Assembly: GCA_964385045.1 (NCBI GenBank)
Contig: CAYLNM010000191.1
Coordinates: 1-7,350 of the forward strand
Reading direction: 5' to 3'
Length of the DNA stretch: 7,350 bases
From: CAYLNM01 sp964385045
GTDB lineage: Bacteria > Planctomycetota > Phycisphaerae > Phycisphaerales > SM1A02
The notes beneath the pieces are model-generated. The model did not search any database. It was given only the letters and a program-made list of their open reading frames with translations, and was not told the origin of the DNA. Made by a program: the position numbers and the translations under genes. Shown here in pieces: positions 4,155 to 7,350 of the stretch (the stretch's first letter is position 1; the number at the start of each line of letters is the position of its first letter).

Positions 4155-5957
4155 TCACGCCAGGTCCACCGCGGCGACGGTGACGTCGTCGGTGCGGGCG
4201 ATCCCGCCCCGGAAGCGGGCGAGCGCGGCGGTGAGCGCCTCGACCACGCCCGCCGGATCGGACGGCGTGCCGGCCACGGCCCGGGCGACGCCGGCCTCGC
4301 CGAAGGGCGCGCCGTCCGCTCCCGCCTGCTCCACGAGACCGTCGGACCAGAGCAGCAGCTGCTCGCCCGGGGCCAGCGTCAGGTGCCCCGGCTCGAAGCC
4401 GGCGCTGAAGCGCAGGCCGGCCGGCGTGGTGGCCCGGCGATCGGCGATCGGCACCAGCGCGTCGCCCCGCCGGATGCGCACGTGGCCGTGCCCCGCGTCG
4501 ACGTACTGCACGCGGCCGCCCCGCTCGAACAGGCCGACCCACAGGGTGACGAACCGGCCGGTGCCCACGGTGCGGGCGGCCTGCTCGTGGGCGCGCTCGA
4601 CCGCCTCCCGCGGGTCGCCGGTCCGCTGCAGCTCGGTGCGGAGGACCGACTGCGTCATCGCCATCTGCAGGCCCGGCCCGATGCCGTGGCCCGCCACGTC
4701 GCCGATCACCACCGCGGTGCGGTCCTCGTCGATCCCGACCACGTCGAAGAGGTCGCCGGCCACCGCGAGGCCGGGCTGCATCGCCATCGCCCAGCGCAGC
4801 GGGCCGAGCGCGCCGTCGGCCTCCGGCAGCAGGCGGCGCTGGGCCTCCTGGGCCGCCTCGAGCTCCCGCTGCACGGCGCGCTGGCGTCCCTCGAGCTCGG
4901 CCCGGGCGAGGTTGCCGAGGGCGAGCCCGCAGGCGGCGGCGAGCAGCTCGGCCGTCGCCGCGGACGAGCCGGGGGCGGCCGCGTCGTCGGCCCGGCTGTC
5001 GAGGTACAGGCACGCCCGGACGCGGTCCCCGACGTGGATCGGGACGCAGACCGCCGCCTCGATCGCGAGGTCCGCCACCGTCTGCAGGTCGGCCGGCCCG
5101 TCGAGCGAGCGGCGCCCGCCCAGCACCACCGGCTCGCCCGCGAGCGCCGCCTCGACCAGCCGCCGGCTGTACGGCCGGCCGGCGTTCGCGGCCTCCGGGG
5201 CGACCGCGATCGCCCGGCCGTCCGGGCCGCGCTCGAGCACGACGGCGATCGCCCGCGTGGTGGCCCCGGTGGCCTCCACGATCGCGGCCCGGCCGTGCCC
5301 GGTGGTCTCGAGGGCGGCCGAGGCCGTCCGGCGGTGCAGCGCCTCCCGGTCGGCGGCGGACGCGAGCGCCCGCAGCACCACCGCGAACCGCCGCAGGTCG
5401 TCGGCCCCGCCGGCCCCGCCCGCGCCGCCGACGAGGGTGGCGCTGACCGGCGTCGCTCGCGTCGTCGGCTCGGCCTCCGAGAGCTCGATCTCGCCGGCCG
5501 GCTCGTCGCCGAGTCGCACGAGGTAGGAGCACGGGCCGAAGGCGAGCCGGTCCCCGTCCCGCAGCGGCGTGGGCACGCCGGCGGCGATCCGCTGCTCCTC
5601 GATCCGCGTCCCCGCCCGCGAGTCGAGATCGACCACCAGCCACTGCCCGGCGCCGGCGAGGACCTCGGCGTGCAGGCGGCTGACCTCCGGGGCGGGCAGG
5701 ACCAGGCTCCGGGATCCGCTGCGGCCGACGGTCGCGGATCGGCCCGGCTCGAGCGACAGCGGCGGAAGCTCGGCGTGCAGCGGCACGAGCCGGAGCGGCG
5801 GCAGGTCGGCCTCGTCCGCGACCACCGTCGACCCGAGGGACGCGGTCGCCGGGGCGGCGGCGTCGGCGGCGTCATCGGCGGCGCGGGCGTCGGCGTCGGC
5901 GGACGCGGCGGACGCGGCGGGGGTGAAGCCGGGCGGCACGGGGGGCGGATCGGTCAC
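4155..5957 (-). CDS. FHA-GAF-SpoIIE/RsbU-type PP2C serine/threonine phosphatase
   Basis: 600 aa from a GTG start, with GAGG six bases upstream. An Ala/Asp-rich low-complexity segment (about 12-42) leads into an FHA domain (about 55-150) with GRS at 78-80, SRLH at 93-96 and SRAGT at 113-117. A GAF-like sensory domain follows (about 188-348), then a charged helical linker (350-377) ending in RRLLP, typical just before RsbU-family catalytic domains. The SpoIIE-type PP2C domain (about 380-600) keeps its metal-site motifs: GD at 401-402, GDVAGHG at 419-425, DAGH at 487-490, SDG at 538-540 and TDD at 589-591, so it should be active. The family dephosphorylates phosphoserine/threonine proteins, often anti-sigma-factor antagonists, and FHA domains bind phosphothreonine. 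The Asn usual in the FHA NGT loop is Ala115 here. No partner anti-sigma gene is visible, so the target is unknown. Cytoplasmic: no membrane segment. Confidence 0.93.
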   Translation of the reverse strand: MTDPPPVPPGFTPAASAASADADARAADDAADAAAPATASLGSTVVADEADLPPLRLVPLHAELPPLSLEPGRSATVGRSGSRSLVLPAPEVSRLHAEVLAGAGQWLVVDLDSRAGTRIEEQRIAAGVPTPLRDGDRLAFGPCSYLVRLGDEPAGEIELSEAEPTTRATPVSATLVGGAGGAGGADDLRRFAVVLRALASAADREALHRRTASAALETTGHGRAAIVEATGATTRAIAVVLERGPDGRAIAVAPEAANAGRPYSRRLVEAALAGEPVVLGGRRSLDGPADLQTVADLAIEAAVCVPIHVGDRVRACLYLDSRADDAAAPGSSAATAELLAAACGLALGNLARAELEGRQRAVQRELEAAQEAQRRLLPEADGALGPLRWAMAMQPGLAVAGDLFDVVGIDEDRTAVVIGDVAGHGIGPGLQMAMTQSVLRTELQRTGDPREAVERAHEQAARTVGTGRFVTLWVGLFERGGRVQYVDAGHGHVRIRRGDALVPIADRRATTPAGLRFSAGFEPGHLTLAPGEQLLLWSDGLVEQAGADGAPFGEAGVARAVAGTPSDPAGVVEALTAALARFRGGIARTDDVTVAAVDLA

Positions 5958-6012
5958 GGGGTGCCTCGGCGCGGGAGTGCGTGCGTCGCGCGGGGGGTGA
6001 CGGGCCGGAGTC

Positions 6013-6053
6013 GGGGGACGCGGGGGCGGCGGGACGGGCAGGGGCGCGGCGGG
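6013..6053 (+). other. G-quadruplex-type motif in the spacer between the two minus-strand genes
   Basis: The plus strand carries six runs of at least three G (6013-6017, 6022-6026, 6031-6033, 6036-6038, 6041-6044, 6051-6053) separated by loops of 4, 4, 2, 2 and 6 bases. This satisfies the common G3+N1-7 pattern. It lies in the 127-bp spacer between the minus-strand genes, on the template strand for their transcription. Such motifs are frequent by chance at this GC content, so the function is open. Confidence 0.35.
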
Positions 6054-6084
6054 CGCGACGGCGTGCGCGACGGGACGCCCGGCC

Positions 6085-7350
6085 TCAGCAGACCTCCTCG
6101 AGCACGCCGATGAGCGTCTCGATCTCCTCCGGCGCGTTGTAGTGCACCGCGCTCACGCGGACGACGCCGTCCTCGGGCGGGATCCCCATCGCCTCGCAGA
6201 GCCGGTGCGAGTACATGTGGCCGTGGCGGATGCCGATGCCGCGGGCGTTGACCGCGGCCGCGATGGCGGCGCTGCTCCGATCGGCGTGGCGGAAGGCGAT
6301 CGTGCTCACCCGCTCGTCGGCGTCCGCGGAGGCCGGCCCCACCACGGTGATCCGCGGGTGGGCGGCGAGCCACTCGAGCAGCCGCCCCTGCAGCGGCAGC
6401 TCGCAGGCGGTCATCACCGCGAAGGCCCGCTCGACCACGTCGCGGCCGACGTCCTCGTCGCGTTCGGGCACCGGCCCGTCGGTCATCGCCGCCAGCGTGC
6501 GGAGGTGGCCGCGCAGGGCGAGCAGCCCCGCGCAGCCCTCGTGCGACACGCCCCCGGGCTCCCAGACGTACGGCACGTCGCCGCGGGGCACGAAGAAGTG
6601 GTTGGGCCCGTCGAGGGCCGCGATCGCCTCGTGGGTCCCGAAGACGGCGGCCATGTGCGGCCCGTAGACCTTGTACGTCGAGTACACGTACCAGTCGGCC
6701 CCGAGGGCCTGCACGTCGATCGCCCGGTGGGGGGCGTAGGCGACGCCGTCGACGCACAGCCGGGCGCCGACCGCGTGCACCGCGTCCGCCACCGCCTTGA
6801 CGTCCTCGATCGCCCCGAGCAGGTTGGAGACGTGCACGGTCGCCACCAGCCGCGTGCGCTCGGAGAGCAGCGGCTCGAGGTCGGCGAGCCGGGCCCGGCC
6901 GGTCCCGGGGTCGCACCGCCACTCGCGCACGACGAGGCCGCGCTCGGCGAGCCGCCGCCACGCGCCGACGTTCGCCTCGTGGCCGCCGTCGAAGACGACG
7001 ATCTCGTCGCCCGGGGCGAGGGCGCGGCCGTGGGCCTCGGCGAGCATGTTCACCAGCTGCGTGCACGAGGATCCGAGGATCACGCGGCCGCGGTCGCCCG
7101 CGTGCACGAACGTCTCGATCCAGTCGTGGGCCGCGGCCACGGTGGCGGTCGCGCGGTCGCTCATCGGATAGCCCGCCCCGAGCTGGGCGTAGTCCTCGAG
7201 CATGTGCCGCCGGATCGCGTCCGGCACCGCGGCCGGCACCTGCGAGCCGCCGGCGTTCTCGAGCAGGATCGTGTCGCCCGCGAGGGCCGGGAAGCTCGCC
7301 CGGATCGCCGCGAGGTCGATCCGGGCGGGATCGACCGCGGGGCGGGGGGC
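6085..7350 (-). CDS. Class-V aminotransferase-fold PLP enzyme, cysteine-desulfurase-like (VC1184 type), 5' end outside window
   Basis: The frame is open from the window edge to the TGA at 6085-6087, giving 421 visible residues. The GTG at 7239 is not the start, because conserved sequence (NAGGSQVP) runs through it. At family length about 400-420, little is missing. Numbering from the first visible codon, the PLP-binding features are His124 (GGHEAN), Asp201 (VDGVAYAPH), His208 and the Schiff-base Lys227 (STYKVYGPH). The C-terminus has RVSAVHYNAPEEIE, as in cysteine-desulfurase-like proteins of the VC1184 subfamily. In true SufS/CsdA enzymes the catalytic Cys sits in a TGHHC loop; here the loop reads HGHMY, so Tyr380 replaces it. 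The nearest cysteine is Cys385. Desulfurase activity is therefore doubtful and the substrate is unknown. Cytoplasmic. The downstream phosphatase gene lies 127 bp away on the same strand, so cotranscription is possible but unproven. Confidence 0.9.
   Translation of the reverse strand, partial: APRPAVDPARIDLAAIRASFPALAGDTILLENAGGSQVPAAVPDAIRRHMLEDYAQLGAGYPMSDRATATVAAAHDWIETFVHAGDRGRVILGSSCTQLVNMLAEAHGRALAPGDEIVVFDGGHEANVGAWRRLAERGLVVREWRCDPGTGRARLADLEPLLSERTRLVATVHVSNLLGAIEDVKAVADAVHAVGARLCVDGVAYAPHRAIDVQALGADWYVYSTYKVYGPHMAAVFGTHEAIAALDGPNHFFVPRGDVPYVWEPGGVSHEGCAGLLALRGHLRTLAAMTDGPVPERDEDVGRDVVERAFAVMTACELPLQGRLLEWLAAHPRITVVGPASADADERVSTIAFRHADRSSAAIAAAVNARGIGIRHGHMYSHRLCEAMGIPPEDGVVRVSAVHYNAPEEIETLIGVLEEVC

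Noticed and set aside
4383..6113. Long plus-strand open frames (up to 576 codons) antisense to the phosphatase gene
   Set aside because: The minus-strand frame contains complete FHA, GAF and PP2C motifs; the plus-strand products are Arg/Gly/His-rich with no recognisable domain.
6085..7239. The PLP-enzyme gene starting at the GTG at 7239
   Set aside because: The frame continues upstream to the window edge with family-like sequence (IDLAAIRASFPAL, then NAGGSQVP), so 7239 is an internal valine.

Overview
This is a very GC-rich window with codon third positions almost all G or C. It most likely comes from a planctomycete, probably a Phycisphaerae-like lineage. The strongest clue is a pair of secreted calcium-repeat proteins that both end in a short dockerin-like EF-hand tail closing in Val-Cys-Gly-Gly. 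Such tails are a hallmark of secreted proteins in that group. An FHA-GAF-PP2C signalling phosphatase fits the same picture. The taxonomic assignment is inference from protein style only.

Layout: bases 1-150 hold a 43-bp tandem repeat cut by the left edge. Bases 151-709 hold no convincing large gene, but they carry a 42-nt hairpin, a strong Shine-Dalgarno sequence, a 51-codon candidate small ORF and a dyad at that ORF's stop codon. Two plus-strand paralogues follow (710-2287 and 2535-4100). Each encodes a signal peptide, seven FG-GAP/VCBS-type calcium-loop repeats spaced 48-52 residues apart (a probable seven-bladed beta-propeller), a fibronectin-III-like domain and a dockerin-like tail. Their 247-bp spacer is full of inverted repeats.

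A 54-bp convergent gap almost filled by one long inverted repeat separates gene 2 from the minus-strand genes. These are, in transcription order, a class-V aminotransferase-fold PLP enzyme of the cysteine-desulfurase-like VC1184 type (from beyond 7350 to 6085) and an FHA-GAF-SpoIIE/RsbU-type phosphatase (5957-4155). A 127-bp spacer with a G-quadruplex-type motif lies between them.

The two paralogues probably act together, or as variants of one another, outside the cytoplasm as adhesion or scaffold-like proteins. The phosphatase and the PLP enzyme are cytoplasmic and have no evident functional link to them. I do not see a clearly new multi-gene system. The least explained parts are the structured leader around 347-590, the repeat array at 1-150 and the mutually exclusive hairpins between the paralogues.
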